This document shows, in pieces, positions 43,422 to 52,415 of a stretch of DNA of 64,000 bases. A program made the translations under genes and the position numbers. This DNA is from Bradyrhizobium sp. 1(2017) (GTDB lineage Bacteria > Pseudomonadota > Alphaproteobacteria > Rhizobiales > Xanthobacteraceae): positions 6,034,001 to 6,098,000 of the forward strand of contig NZ_CP050022.2 of the NCBI RefSeq assembly GCF_011602485.2. The letters are read 5' to 3'. Below the pieces are notes generated by a model. That model was given only the letters and a program-made list of their open reading frames with translations, ran no database searches and was not told the DNA's origin. The first letter of the stretch is position 1, and every line of letters starts with the position of its first letter.

Positions 43422-43544
43422 CTAGGTCCCGAAAGCAAAGCGCAGGATCATCACGATGCAAGCGGAAATGAGGGAAGACATCGCAAGCAGTGTCCAACTG
43501 GGCCTAGTGCTTCCGCGAGCCACCGGCGCGACGAGCATCTTCAT
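43422..43544 (-). CDS. Small membrane protein, 40 aa
   Basis: It starts MKMLVAPVARGSTRPSWTLL and contains one membrane span (LAMSSLISACIVMILRFAF). It sits between the 43550 gene and the glycosyltransferase with 4-5 bp spacers. The tight packing supports a real gene. Confidence 0.55.
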   Translation of the reverse strand: MKMLVAPVARGSTRPSWTLLAMSSLISACIVMILRFAFGT

Positions 43545-43549
43545 GCCCC

Positions 43550-43759
43550 TCAGCATTCGTCGCGGGGAAGCCGGTCCAGGTAGGCTATCCCGAAGCTGGC
43601 GAGTTCTTCGGAATCACTCCGTCGCTCTTCCCATTTTCTTTGCAGGTGGCGCTCCAGCAAGCAGCGCCGGCCATCCTGTGAGTCGACGTGGGGATGCCTT
43701 GCGCGGTAGACCGTCCATGCGGTTTCCCCGGCCATCTTCAACACGACTTCGTCGACCAT
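43550..43759 (-). CDS. Conserved rhizobial small protein, 69 aa
   Basis: MVDEVVLKMAGETAWTVYRA, HVDSQDGRRCLLERHLQRKW and FGIAYLDRLPRDEC match a small Bradyrhizobium family. GGAG lies eight bases before the ATG. It leads the glycosyltransferase operon, with an EcfG-like promoter upstream. Confidence 0.75.
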   Translation of the reverse strand: MVDEVVLKMAGETAWTVYRARHPHVDSQDGRRCLLERHLQRKWEERRSDSEELASFGIAYLDRLPRDEC

Positions 43760-43793
43760 CTTCACGCTCCGGCGACCACATCCAGTCGCTGGC

Positions 43794-43819
43794 AACGCGA
43801 CGCGCTCCGGAAAGTTTCC
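43794..43819 (-). promoter_or_regulatory. EcfG-like promoter of the glycosyltransferase operon
   Basis: Minus strand GGAAA (as GGAAAC), 17 bases, CGTT, ending 34 bp before the start at 43759. Confidence 0.5.
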
Positions 43820-43963
43820 AGTTTTTCCCGATCGAGCTTGGTTCGGGAGACAGATTAAGAGGATGGCTTGCTCGCAGGTACGTCGGCCAGCCCCGCCGGC
43901 AGAGCGTCGTGGCTCGACGTCGCGCTTAAGGTGCTCTGGATCAAGGGGAAGGCTCGTCGAACT

Positions 43964-44908
43964 TCATCCCTTCCTGTCCAGAGGGCGGGGCCGAAGGGGG
44001 CGACCAATCGGACATTCGAGCGCGGCACGATCCCAGCGGCCGACATCGGCTGCCGCTCGATAGGTGCTTTCCAGAAACGACATGAGCGTCGCCTCCGGAT
44101 CGCCCGACTTCCTCACAACCTCGTAGGCCAGAAGATATTCTCCGAGCTTCTGATCGAAATATGCGCCCGCCGGCAAAATCTGTTCGTCGGCAAAGCCGTT
44201 CGGGGTGGGATAGGCATAGGAGTAGAAAGCCGCAAACTCTGTGCCGCCTCCGCCCGGCCAGAAGCCGGCGGATGAGACTTCATCACTGTAGGCCTCGCGC
44301 GTCACTTCGTCCGGCAAACCCGGTACGCCACCCGGATGAAGCGGAGCAGGACGTCCGGAGAAGCGCGTCACTGCGAGATCGAAGCTGCCCCAAAAGAGAT
44401 GGACCGGACTGACCTTTCCGGTGAAGCCCGTCCGAAACCGATGAAACACACCGTTGATCGCAACCAGGGCCCTGAAGAACCGCGTCGCGGCGTCTGCATC
44501 ATAGGGTCGGATCTGACGGTCGTCCTGGAAGAGAATCGGATCGGGCACTTCATTGGGCCGGCCGTCGAATTCCGGTGTCCCGCCGAGACGTCCCACCAAC
44601 TCGCAGAACCGGGCGTGAAAGTCGGCAACGGACATCGGCCCGAGCGCCATTTCAACCTGGCGCCCGTCAGAGGCCTCTCCGATCACGATATGACGGGAGA
44701 GATCGAAGGTGATCTCGATACCTGAGGCGTCTGGAACCAGTGAAGTCGTGAGCCCACGAGCATTCACGTAGAAAGTCGCGTGCCATGAATGGTTGACCCA
44801 CGGCGTCCTCGCGAGCCGATACTTGCCGACAACTTGGCAATACAAATGAAGCGCGGAACAGGTTTCGCGCCATGCCTCGAAGGGGATTTCCGGCCAAATC
44901 GCGCTCAT
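43964..44908 (-). CDS. DUF5996 family protein
   Basis: A 314-residue protein: MSAIWPEIPFEAWRETCSAL, VGKYRLARTPWVNHSWHATF, HRFRTGFTGKVSPVHLFWGS and GTEFAAFYSYAYPTPNGFAD are conserved DUF5996 blocks. Function unknown. The ATG at 44908 has AAGGAGG directly before it; the open frame extends to 45022 without family similarity. Confidence 0.9.
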   Translation of the reverse strand: MSAIWPEIPFEAWRETCSALHLYCQVVGKYRLARTPWVNHSWHATFYVNARGLTTSLVPDASGIEITFDLSRHIVIGEASDGRQVEMALGPMSVADFHARFCELVGRLGGTPEFDGRPNEVPDPILFQDDRQIRPYDADAATRFFRALVAINGVFHRFRTGFTGKVSPVHLFWGSFDLAVTRFSGRPAPLHPGGVPGLPDEVTREAYSDEVSSAGFWPGGGGTEFAAFYSYAYPTPNGFADEQILPAGAYFDQKLGEYLLAYEVVRKSGDPEATLMSFLESTYRAAADVGRWDRAALECPIGRPLRPRPLDRKG

Positions 44909-45022
44909 AGCGTTTCCTCCTTGTGTTTGGTCGCACGTGAGGCGCTTGTATCGTTGTTCCACATATGTGCCTTGACGGTGGCAGGCATTTGAGAACGTTT
45001 GCAGCGAAAAACAATGCCGCAA

Positions 45023-45366
45023 GTTGGAGAGGGAGTGTCGCCAAGTTCGTTGAGGTGCGGCGTTTTGCTAAAGCTCATCTTTGGCCGGGCCGTCGCGCCA
45101 AATGGCCGCTTTGGGTCTTGGCCGTGTCGAAACGACCGCAAAGGGCGTCGGTCGGGGAGCTAGGAACAGGGCCTGTCTCGAGCCTCGATCGCAGTGATCA
45201 GTGGCTAACGCGGCACTCCAATTGTCAGCAACGGGTCTGCACCACCATTGGTCTCGTCGTGGGATTGCCGCTGCCTTGTTACTCGCTCGCAAAAGACCAA
45301 CTCGGCACGAATTGAGAGACTCAAGCCGCTACAATGTAGGGCCGACCTACTTGGCTAGCCGATGCA
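45023..45366. other. Gap with one repeat copy
   Basis: It contains GGCCGCTTTGGGTCTTGG at 45104-45121, a copy of the dispersed CCGCTTTGGGTC motif. No gene recognised. Confidence 0.4.
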
Positions 45367-45684
45367 TCACTCGGGAATCACGTCAAAGGCGCGAAGAATT
45401 TTTTCGTTGAACAGGGCAAGGTTGGAGAGAAGCCCCGGAACTTGCTCCAGCGGAATAGCCCGCTGCTCGATTGCCTTATTAAAAACTCGCAAAAGGCGCG
45501 TGATACCGTAGTGCAGAAAGGCTCGCCTCGCTTTTCCAGAGTTCGGGACGGCAATGGCATTGCCCTCGATGATAATCTGGTTCCCGGCGCGCGGGTCCAT
45601 CTCGAGAACGAATGTCTTGCACGCGAACGCGAATTCGATTTCCTGAACAGTCAGGATAACCCGCCTCGAGCTTGGCTTTCCCAT
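45367..45684 (-). CDS. Hypothetical protein, 105 aa
   Basis: A soluble frame: RRVILTVQEIEFAFACKTFV, PRAGNQIIIEGNAIAVPNSG and a helical end with LLRVFNKAIEQRAIPLEQVP. No family recognised. The codon pattern is consistent with a gene. Confidence 0.5.
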   Translation of the reverse strand: MGKPSSRRVILTVQEIEFAFACKTFVLEMDPRAGNQIIIEGNAIAVPNSGKARRAFLHYGITRLLRVFNKAIEQRAIPLEQVPGLLSNLALFNEKILRAFDVIPE

Positions 45685-46024
45685 CGTTTCCCGACACTAT
45701 GGTACCCCCGCTGCGGAGGTCCGACAAGACGATGAGATACCATCACCGCCGCAAGCAGTCCTGCCGAAATCGGCTCCCTGCTTTCTAGCGCCGCCATCTC
45801 TGCCGCGGATTACGCCAGCTACGGCAGATCATGCTGCGTTTTCATGAAGAGCGGCGATTTGCCCTTGGCGTGTCCAAGCAGGAGCCGATATGCTTGGTGA
45901 CAATCTCGCAGCAGCAACGTTCAATGCGCCGAGGTTGTCGAGCAGCCCCATTGATTGGAGCAAGGTCTTGTACCGTCCATCTGAAATCCAGGCAAAATCC
46001 TCACGTGAGGAAACCGGCTTTCGC
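45685..46024. other. Upstream region of the AraC gene
   Basis: In-frame sequence upstream of the AraC start reaches 45890 but shows no family similarity. No other gene seen. Confidence 0.4.
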
Positions 46025-46843
46025 ATGATGCAACTACCGGACCTACGAATCAACTACGAGCCGCTCGATCCCGACTTTCTCGATCGTCCGGTTGTCTCCA
46101 TCGCCATCGAGACACGACAAAACGACGACGAACTTCCGATGCACACGCATCGGAAGGGGCAGCTGGTCGTCGCCTCGCGCGGTTCAGTCATGTGCCGGGC
46201 GCCCGACGGGCTATGGATCGTTCCGCCGCAGGGCGCCGTCTGGATCCCCGGTGGCGTGCAGCACAGCAATTGCGTCTCCTCATTCGGCAAGATCTATTGC
46301 GTCTTCATCGATTCCCGAGCGATGAAGCTGCCGTCCGAATGCTGCACATTCACGATCTCGCCACTTGTGCGTGAGCTGATCGACAGGCTTGCCTCTTTCC
46401 CGCCTTTATATCCCGTAGGCGGGCCGACCAGTCGGCTCGCGCAGGTCCTACTCGACGAATTGGTGCAGATGGATTCCGAGCAGATGTATCTGCCAATCTC
46501 ACGCGACATTCGCCTGCAACAGCTGGCGACCGCTTTACTGCGAGATCCCGGCGACCGCAGCACGCTCGACGAATGGGCGGAGCGCTATGCGATGAGCGAA
46601 CGAACGCTAGCGCGCCTCATCCAAAAGCAGACGGGTCTGACGTTCGGCCGCTGGCGCCAGCGTCTGCATATCCTGGTCGCGCTCCAGCGGCTGTCGGTGG
46701 GAAAATCGGTTCAGACGGTGTCGCAGGATCTCGGCTACGAGACGCCGAGCGCCTTCATTACCATGTTCAAGAAAGCGTTGGGCAAGAGCCCCCGCCGATA
46801 CCTGGCCGATCGAAAGATGAGCGGCACCTCGACCACCCCCTGA
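46025..46843 (+). CDS. AraC-family transcriptional regulator
   Basis: About 272 residues. An N-terminal cupin-like sensor has HTHRKGQLVVASRGSVMCRA and VWIPGGVQHSNCV. The C-terminal AraC HTH pair has WAERYAMSERTLARLIQ and VSQDLGYETPSAFITMFKKA, then the typical GKSPRRYL. The start is uncertain (46025 or 46028 likely; the frame is open to 45890). It converges on the livF end of the catabolic operon and may control it. Confidence 0.88.
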   Translation: MMQLPDLRINYEPLDPDFLDRPVVSIAIETRQNDDELPMHTHRKGQLVVASRGSVMCRAPDGLWIVPPQGAVWIPGGVQHSNCVSSFGKIYCVFIDSRAMKLPSECCTFTISPLVRELIDRLASFPPLYPVGGPTSRLAQVLLDELVQMDSEQMYLPISRDIRLQQLATALLRDPGDRSTLDEWAERYAMSERTLARLIQKQTGLTFGRWRQRLHILVALQRLSVGKSVQTVSQDLGYETPSAFITMFKKALGKSPRRYLADRKMSGTSTTP

Positions 46844-46866
46844 CCAGGGAGGGCGCAGGTTCGCCG

Positions 46867-47586
46867 TCAAAGCCCGAGATAGGCACGCCGGACATCCTGG
46901 TTACTGAGTAGAGCGGCGCCGGTGCCTTCAAGAACAACATTTCCGTTCTCGAGCACATAGCCACGGTCTCCGATCGAGAGCGAGTCCGCAACGTTCTGCT
47001 CGACCAGCAGGATCGTGGTCTTCTTGGCATGCAGCATCTTGACGATATCGAACATTGCGCTGGTCAGCGCCGGCGAAAGCCCGATCGAGGGTTCGTCAAG
47101 CATGATGAGCTCGGGTTCGGCCATGATGGCGCGGCCGATCGCGAGCATCTGCTGCTCGCCGCCGGACAGCGTGCCCGCGGCCTGCAGCCGCCTCTCCAGC
47201 AATCGCGGGAAGAGACCATAGACCTGCTGCATGTTGCCCGACCTGCGAGCCCTTGCGCGCTTGAGCGAGCCCCCAATGAGTAAATTCTCCTCGACCGAAA
47301 GGTTTCGAAACAACTCGCGCCCTTCGGGCACTTGTGCGATGCCTAGTTCGCAGATCTCCCACGGTGGAAGGCCCGCAATGTTGGTGCCCCGCCAACGTAT
47401 CTCTCCATCCAACGGCCGTACGACGCCCGCGACCGACCGGATGAGAGATGTCTTGCCGGCGCCATTTGCGCCGACGACGCTCAGCAGCTCTTCCGGATAG
47501 ATACAGAGCGACACGCCGTTGAGGGCAACGGATCCGCCGTAGCCGACCGTCAGAGACTGCACAGTGAGAAGCGGCTCGCTAGGCAC
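46867..47586 (-). CDS. livF: Branched-chain amino-acid-type ABC transporter ATPase LivF
   Basis: A 239-residue ATPase: Walker A GANGAGKTSLIR, signature LSGGEQQMLAIGRA, Walker B LIMLDEPSIGLS. The GTG at 47586 is preferred because GGGGAGG precedes it and homology starts there. It overlaps the livG stop by 8 bp. Part of the importer with LivG, LivM, LivH and the substrate-binding protein. Confidence 0.92.
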   Translation of the reverse strand: MPSEPLLTVQSLTVGYGGSVALNGVSLCIYPEELLSVVGANGAGKTSLIRSVAGVVRPLDGEIRWRGTNIAGLPPWEICELGIAQVPEGRELFRNLSVEENLLIGGSLKRARARRSGNMQQVYGLFPRLLERRLQAAGTLSGGEQQMLAIGRAIMAEPELIMLDEPSIGLSPALTSAMFDIVKMLHAKKTTILLVEQNVADSLSIGDRGYVLENGNVVLEGTGAALLSNQDVRRAYLGL

Positions 47587-48304
47587 GGAACCCCTCCCCG
47601 AGATAACCTGCAACGACCTCAGGATGACTGACGATGTATTGCGGCGTGCCTTCGGCGATCTTCGCGCCATGATGGAGAACGATGACGTGTTCGGCGGCCT
47701 CCATCACGATACGCATGACGTGCTCGACGAGCAGGATCGACAAGCCCTTTTCAGCGAGGCGCCTGAGCACGGCGACCACCGCCGCAGCCTCAGGAGGCCG
47801 CAGCCCAGCCATTACTTCGTCGAGCAGAAGCAGGCGGGGCCGGGTCGACAGCGCCTTGGCAGTCTCGAGCATCTTGCGATCGGGGAGGGTCAGCTTGCTG
47901 ATGGCCGCGTCGGCTTTCGGGCCGAGCCCCACTAGGTTGAGGGCCTCGCGGGCGGCATCCCTCGCCTCGCTCACCTTTCGCGTCCAACTGAAAGCACCGA
48001 CCATGGCATTCTCGATCACGGTCATGTCGCGCATGGGCCGGACCACCTGGAACGTTCGGCCAATACCGAGCCGGCAGATGGTCTCGGCCGGAAAGCCGGA
48101 GATGAGCTTGCCGCCGAATTTGATCGATCCCTGCGTCGGCGGAAAGGCTCCGGCAATCAGATTGAAGCATGTCGTCTTACCTGCGCCGTTTGGTCCGACC
48201 AGCGCGGTGATCCCCTCGCTCTTGAGCCGAAAACTGACATTATCGACGGCAAGTAATCCGCCGAACCGGCGCGAGACACCGTCGAGTTCGAGAAGATCGC
48301 TCAC
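47579..48304 (-). CDS. livG: Branched-chain amino-acid-type ABC transporter ATPase LivG
   Basis: A 241-residue ATPase: Walker A GPNGAGKTTCFNLIAG, Walker B LLLLDEVMAGLRP. The signature position reads LTLPDRKMLETAKAL rather than LSGGQ, as in some LivG relatives of aromatic-acid importers. It pairs with LivF. Start overlaps the livM stop (ATGA). Confidence 0.92.
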   Translation of the reverse strand: MSDLLELDGVSRRFGGLLAVDNVSFRLKSEGITALVGPNGAGKTTCFNLIAGAFPPTQGSIKFGGKLISGFPAETICRLGIGRTFQVVRPMRDMTVIENAMVGAFSWTRKVSEARDAAREALNLVGLGPKADAAISKLTLPDRKMLETAKALSTRPRLLLLDEVMAGLRPPEAAAVVAVLRRLAEKGLSILLVEHVMRIVMEAAEHVIVLHHGAKIAEGTPQYIVSHPEVVAGYLGEGFRA

Positions 48305-49332
48305 TTCTTGACCTGCTCTATTTGGAGGTAACCGAACCAGGAAAGTCGGGTGACCGATTTGGCCGAACTGACTATGGCCGGCCAGATGCCGTCCGGCAGC
48401 AGCCAGACGGCAGCGATCAAGGCGAAGCCGTAGGCGACGTTGTTAAGCCCGGGAATCCCGAACTTGTTGCCGATGGCACTCGCGAGATGATCCAGGGGCA
48501 GCGTGATGAGCGTGCCGACCAGCGGCCCAAAGGCCGTTCCTAATCCGCCGACAACTGGGCCAACCAGAATATCGACCGAGATTCCCATGCCCATGATCGA
48601 ATCCGGGAATACCGAGCCTTGAACCAGCGCGAGCAACCCTCCGCCAACCGCCGCCCAAGCTCCGGAGAACGAAACAATGACGATCTTGTGCAGGAAAGTA
48701 CGTACGCCCAGCGCGCGTGAGGCTTCCTCGTCGTCCCGCATCGCGCGCCAGACATAGCCCAGGAAGGATTGGCGAATGAGAGCCGTGACACTGACGCCGA
48801 GAAAGACCGCGGCCAGCGCCACGAAATAGTAGAAGCGCGCATCGCCGCGCAGCATCCAGAGCGAGTTCGGCCCGGATTGCGCTGGAAAGAAAAGGCCCTG
48901 CATGGCGCCGACGAATTCCCAGCCGCTGAAGACGACGCGGGCAAACTCGGCCGCGGCGATCGTCAGCAGCGCGAAATAGATGCCTCGGACCTCGAAACGA
49001 AAGCTAAGCCAGGCCAGTGCCGCGCCGACGATGGCTGCCAGCGCCATCCCGACGACCAGCCCGAACCAAGGGCTCAGGCCGTAGCGAATGTTAAGAACCG
49101 CGACGGAATAGGCTCCGATGCCGACGAACAGCGCGTGACCGATCGACAGCTGGCCCCCGAGGCCCAGCATGATGCTCCATGACTGCCCGATGAAGGTGAA
49201 CAGGAACACGATCGTCAGCAGCGAGATCAGGTAGGGGTTGAGCACGCCGCCAAGCCCCGAAAGGATGGCGAAGGCCGCAAGACTGGCGACAACCGCGCCA
49301 CGATCCGGCAAGGCATCACGTTTCTTTTGCAC
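48301..49332 (-). CDS. livM: Branched-chain amino-acid-type ABC transporter permease LivM
   Basis: A 343-residue permease with about nine hydrophobic spans. The conserved GQLSIGHALFVGIGAYSVAV and DEEASRALGVRTFLHKI match LivM. The 5' end overlaps livH by 17 bp. It forms the membrane channel with LivH. Confidence 0.92.
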   Translation of the reverse strand: MQKKRDALPDRGAVVASLAAFAILSGLGGVLNPYLISLLTIVFLFTFIGQSWSIMLGLGGQLSIGHALFVGIGAYSVAVLNIRYGLSPWFGLVVGMALAAIVGAALAWLSFRFEVRGIYFALLTIAAAEFARVVFSGWEFVGAMQGLFFPAQSGPNSLWMLRGDARFYYFVALAAVFLGVSVTALIRQSFLGYVWRAMRDDEEASRALGVRTFLHKIVIVSFSGAWAAVGGGLLALVQGSVFPDSIMGMGISVDILVGPVVGGLGTAFGPLVGTLITLPLDHLASAIGNKFGIPGLNNVAYGFALIAAVWLLPDGIWPAIVSSAKSVTRLSWFGYLQIEQVKK

Positions 49333-50185
49333 CGAAGAACCCTCTTGGACGCACGATCAGGACGATCATCAGCAAGCCGTAGGACAACGCGGACTTAAGG
49401 GACGGCGCAAACAGAAGCGCTGCGACCGCTTCCGTAAGCCCGATGGTCAACCCTCCGACGAGAGCTCCCACGAAACTTCCGAGGCCGCCGACGATAACCG
49501 TGACGAACGCCAGCAGCGTGAAGTCGACGGCGAGGAAGGGCTGGGCATCGAACAACGGTGATATCAGCGCACCGGCCACGCCAGCGCAGGCCGCTCCGAT
49601 GCCGAACGTCATCGCGTAAATCTTCGGGATCGGCAGCCCGACCATCAGGCCACCTAGCCGGTTGTCGGCGGCGGCGCGGATGAAGCGGCCGAACGTCGAG
49701 TATTTGAGGAACGCCGCGAGCGCCAGGATCATCACGGCCGCAACGATGGCCGCCTGCAGCCTGGCAAGGTCGAGCCGGATGGGCCCGAGAGCGATGGTCT
49801 CAAAGGAGAGATGTGAGACCGAGGGACGCGGGTCGGGTCCAAACGCGATCAATTGCGCTCCGCTGAGGACCAGCGAAATCCCGATGAACAGAATGAACTG
49901 GATGTGGTGTGGCCGCGCGACGAATCGCTTCACCACCGACGTCTCCAGCACATAGCCGAACACGAACAGGAGTGCGCCGGCGCTGACCGCGGCAACGATG
50001 GTCGGAATACCCCACCAGGCGCGAGCGCAATAGCCAACATAAAGACCGAACACGACCATCGCACCGTGCGCAAAATTAACGATGCGGATAACGCCGAAGA
50101 TGATCGTCAGCCCCAGCGCGATCATGCCGTAAACGAGACCCATGAGGATCCCGCTTACAAGAACGTTGCCCCACAATGTCAGCAT
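49316..50185 (-). CDS. livH: Branched-chain amino-acid-type ABC transporter permease LivH
   Basis: A 289-residue permease. The N-terminus has GILMGLVYGMIALGLTIIFG and RIVNFAHGAMVVFGLY, and later IVGGLGSFVGALVGGLTIGL, all typical of LivH. It abuts the substrate-binding protein gene directly (50185/50186). Confidence 0.92.
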   Translation of the reverse strand: MLTLWGNVLVSGILMGLVYGMIALGLTIIFGVIRIVNFAHGAMVVFGLYVGYCARAWWGIPTIVAAVSAGALLFVFGYVLETSVVKRFVARPHHIQFILFIGISLVLSGAQLIAFGPDPRPSVSHLSFETIALGPIRLDLARLQAAIVAAVMILALAAFLKYSTFGRFIRAAADNRLGGLMVGLPIPKIYAMTFGIGAACAGVAGALISPLFDAQPFLAVDFTLLAFVTVIVGGLGSFVGALVGGLTIGLTEAVAALLFAPSLKSALSYGLLMIVLIVRPRGFFGAKET

Positions 50186-51418
50186 CTAGCGCTTCTCGAA
50201 CGGCACGAGGGGATATTGCGGCTTGTACTCAGCGATGATGTCGGGGCCGACGACGTGGGGCTTCGATTCCTTCGCTTGAAGAACCGCCACAGCCGCGCCG
50301 GTGTTCTGCCCGGTCGCATCAAATCTGATCGGGCCGCTGTACATGAGGATGGGCTTGAGGTCCGTCGTCTTCAGCGCCGCATGGATATCGGACGAGACCG
50401 CCGACTTGCCACGAGCGACCGCGTCTGCCACGATCTGGACCGCCTCGAACGCGCATCCAGAATTCGCGTCCATCCATTCGTTGGGATAGGCAGACTGAAA
50501 TCTGTCTACGATCGTGCGCGTATCCCCGCCTTTCGGATTGTACCAGAGGTTCGACGACATCGCGCCATCGGCATACTTTCCAAGCGCGTCGTAGAACGCC
50601 TTGTCGGGCACGCCGTTGCCATTCGGCGAGAAGATCATCTTCGGGTTCCACCCCTGCTTGATGCATTCCCGAACGATCATGATTGCATCGTTGACGCGGG
50701 TTACGGAGACCAGCGCATCTGCGCCCGATGCTTTGGCCTTCGCCACCTCAACCGAGAGATCGCGCGCCTTCTCGTCGTAAGGGATGTACTCGAGAAGCTT
50801 GACCGGTACGTCGAGCTCCTTCCAGGCACCATCGAGACTGGTCGCGGTTGACGTTCCCATCGTATTGCTCAGATGCAGGACGACTGCGCCCTTGGGAGGA
50901 TCCTTCACGCTCGTGACCAGGGCCTTCATTTCGGCAAGCGACTGACGCACGATCGTGGCTGCAGGCGGATAGAACCGGAACACCTGCGTGAAACCCTGCG
51001 AGGTGACCTGGTTGGCGCTCGCGACATGCACCACCATGGGTACCTTTGCTGCTTCGGCGGCCTGAAGCGCCGAGATGGTTGCACCGGAGTCCCACGCCCC
51101 GATCAGAACGTTGCAGCCCTGCTGAATAAGAGAGTCGGCTGCGATCCTGCCGTTCTCCGGCTTGCTCTGCGTGTCCGCGTGGACGACGGTCATATCGACG
51201 CCAAAGCGTTCCTTTGCAAATTTGGCGCCGAGATCGACGCCGCGAACGCAGGCCTGGCCCGGGAACGCAAGTATGCCGCTACTCGGCATGATCGCACCAA
51301 CCTTGACGGGCGGTGGCGCCGCGGCACGAACCCAGGGGGCCATCGTCGCAGCTGCGAACCCTGCAGCGCCCTTCATCGCCGTACGTCGGTTAATCGTTGG
51401 TCCCTTGAGGCTGGTCAT
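50186..51418 (-). CDS. ABC transporter substrate-binding protein (periplasmic, Tat-like signal)
   Basis: A 410-residue Peripla_BP_6 protein. The N-terminus has NRRTAMKGAAGFAAATMAP, a twin-arginine-type signal. The fold motifs are KVGAIMPSSGILAFPGQACV and VLIGAWDSGATISALQAAEA. It captures the substrate in the periplasm for LivHMGF; LivJ-like proteins bind amino acids, aromatic acids or amides, and here the ligand is unknown. Confidence 0.92.
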   Translation of the reverse strand: MTSLKGPTINRRTAMKGAAGFAAATMAPWVRAAAPPPVKVGAIMPSSGILAFPGQACVRGVDLGAKFAKERFGVDMTVVHADTQSKPENGRIAADSLIQQGCNVLIGAWDSGATISALQAAEAAKVPMVVHVASANQVTSQGFTQVFRFYPPAATIVRQSLAEMKALVTSVKDPPKGAVVLHLSNTMGTSTATSLDGAWKELDVPVKLLEYIPYDEKARDLSVEVAKAKASGADALVSVTRVNDAIMIVRECIKQGWNPKMIFSPNGNGVPDKAFYDALGKYADGAMSSNLWYNPKGGDTRTIVDRFQSAYPNEWMDANSGCAFEAVQIVADAVARGKSAVSSDIHAALKTTDLKPILMYSGPIRFDATGQNTGAAVAVLQAKESKPHVVGPDIIAEYKPQYPLVPFEKR

Positions 51419-51456
51419 CGAAGTCTCCGTCCATGAAGAAGTGATGCGTGCATAAA

Positions 51457-52005
51457 TCAGGCCGACTTTTCAGGTCCGGCGCGATCGAGATTCGCAGGTA
51501 CGGCAAATTGTCCCTGCCCGTAGACGAGGGGCTCGAGGTCGTCGCGGTGCATCTCGGCGAGCACCGCTCCGACAAACACGGTGTGCGTGCCGGTTGGATG
51601 CACGCCGATGACCCGGCAGTCGAAGCTGCTGAGGGCGTCGATCAAGATCGGCGCTCCCGTTCTAAGCGACCGCCACTCCTTCTCGACAAAGCGAATGTCG
51701 CCCTTGCTGCCGTCCTGGCCGGAGAACTTCTGGGCCAGCGGCACATGAGATGACGACAACACATTCCAGCCGAATGAACGGGTCTTAACGATCGTATCGT
51801 GCGCACCCGCCGATTTGTTGACGCAGACGAGAACCGTCGACGGCTCGACGGACAGCGAACAGGCGGCGGTGACGGTCAGGCCGTGGCGCGAGGGGTAAGA
51901 TCCGGACGTCACGATCGATACTGCACCGGTTACGCCTCTGAGCGCCCTCTTGAACGAGGTGCTGTCGACGAGATCGTTTGGATCAAATTGAGCTTCGGCA
52001 GTCAT
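51457..52005 (-). CDS. Flavin reductase family protein
   Basis: About 182 residues of the flavin-reductase-like (RutF/HpaC) type: FKRALRGVTGAVSIVTSGSY, RHGLTVTAACSLSVEPSTVL and FVGAVLAEMHRDD. It supplies reduced FMN or FAD to a monooxygenase, here probably the luciferase-like enzyme at 55103. A start at 52068, overlapping the VOC stop by ATGA, is also possible. Confidence 0.9.
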   Translation of the reverse strand: MTAEAQFDPNDLVDSTSFKRALRGVTGAVSIVTSGSYPSRHGLTVTAACSLSVEPSTVLVCVNKSAGAHDTIVKTRSFGWNVLSSSHVPLAQKFSGQDGSKGDIRFVEKEWRSLRTGAPILIDALSSFDCRVIGVHPTGTHTVFVGAVLAEMHRDDLEPLVYGQGQFAVPANLDRAGPEKSA

Positions 52006-52064
52006 GGCTTCTGTTCCGGCGTTGGTAAGTCGTTCCAGGCGAGCAACAAACAACGGCGCCCTGC

Positions 52065-52415
52065 TCATGCTTTGACTCGCTCGAAGAACTGGATCAGGTT
52101 GTTCTGCGGATCTCGGATCTGTGCGGTGCGACCGTGGCTGCCCATGTCGCGGATGCCCGAGATGTTGGTCCCGCCGGCATCGACGGCTTTCGCCAGCACG
52201 GCTTCAAGCCCCTCGACTTCGAAAACCACGACGGCGTTCGAAGAGGGTTGCACCGCCGATTCCTCGAGGCCTGCGATGCAGAACGCGGCTCCGTCTGTTG
52301 CGAACTGGATCCAGCGCTCGCCATCGGCGAAGCGAACCGGCATGCCGATCTCGCGATAGAACTGCGCCAGGGCCTCGGGGTTCGACGCCGTAAGGTAGGT
52401 GTGCTTGATCTTCAT
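52065..52415 (-). CDS. VOC superfamily (glyoxalase-like) protein
   Basis: A 116-residue protein with a single VOC unit: MKIKHTYLTASNPEALAQFY, VVFEVEGLEAVLAKAVDAGG and AQIRDPQNNLIQFFE. Metal-binding residues are the His near the N-terminus and the Glu near the end. It may act on an oxygenated intermediate as a lyase, isomerase or ring-cleavage enzyme. It overlaps its neighbours by 4 bp. Confidence 0.88.
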   Translation of the reverse strand: MKIKHTYLTASNPEALAQFYREIGMPVRFADGERWIQFATDGAAFCIAGLEESAVQPSSNAVVVFEVEGLEAVLAKAVDAGGTNISGIRDMGSHGRTAQIRDPQNNLIQFFERVKA

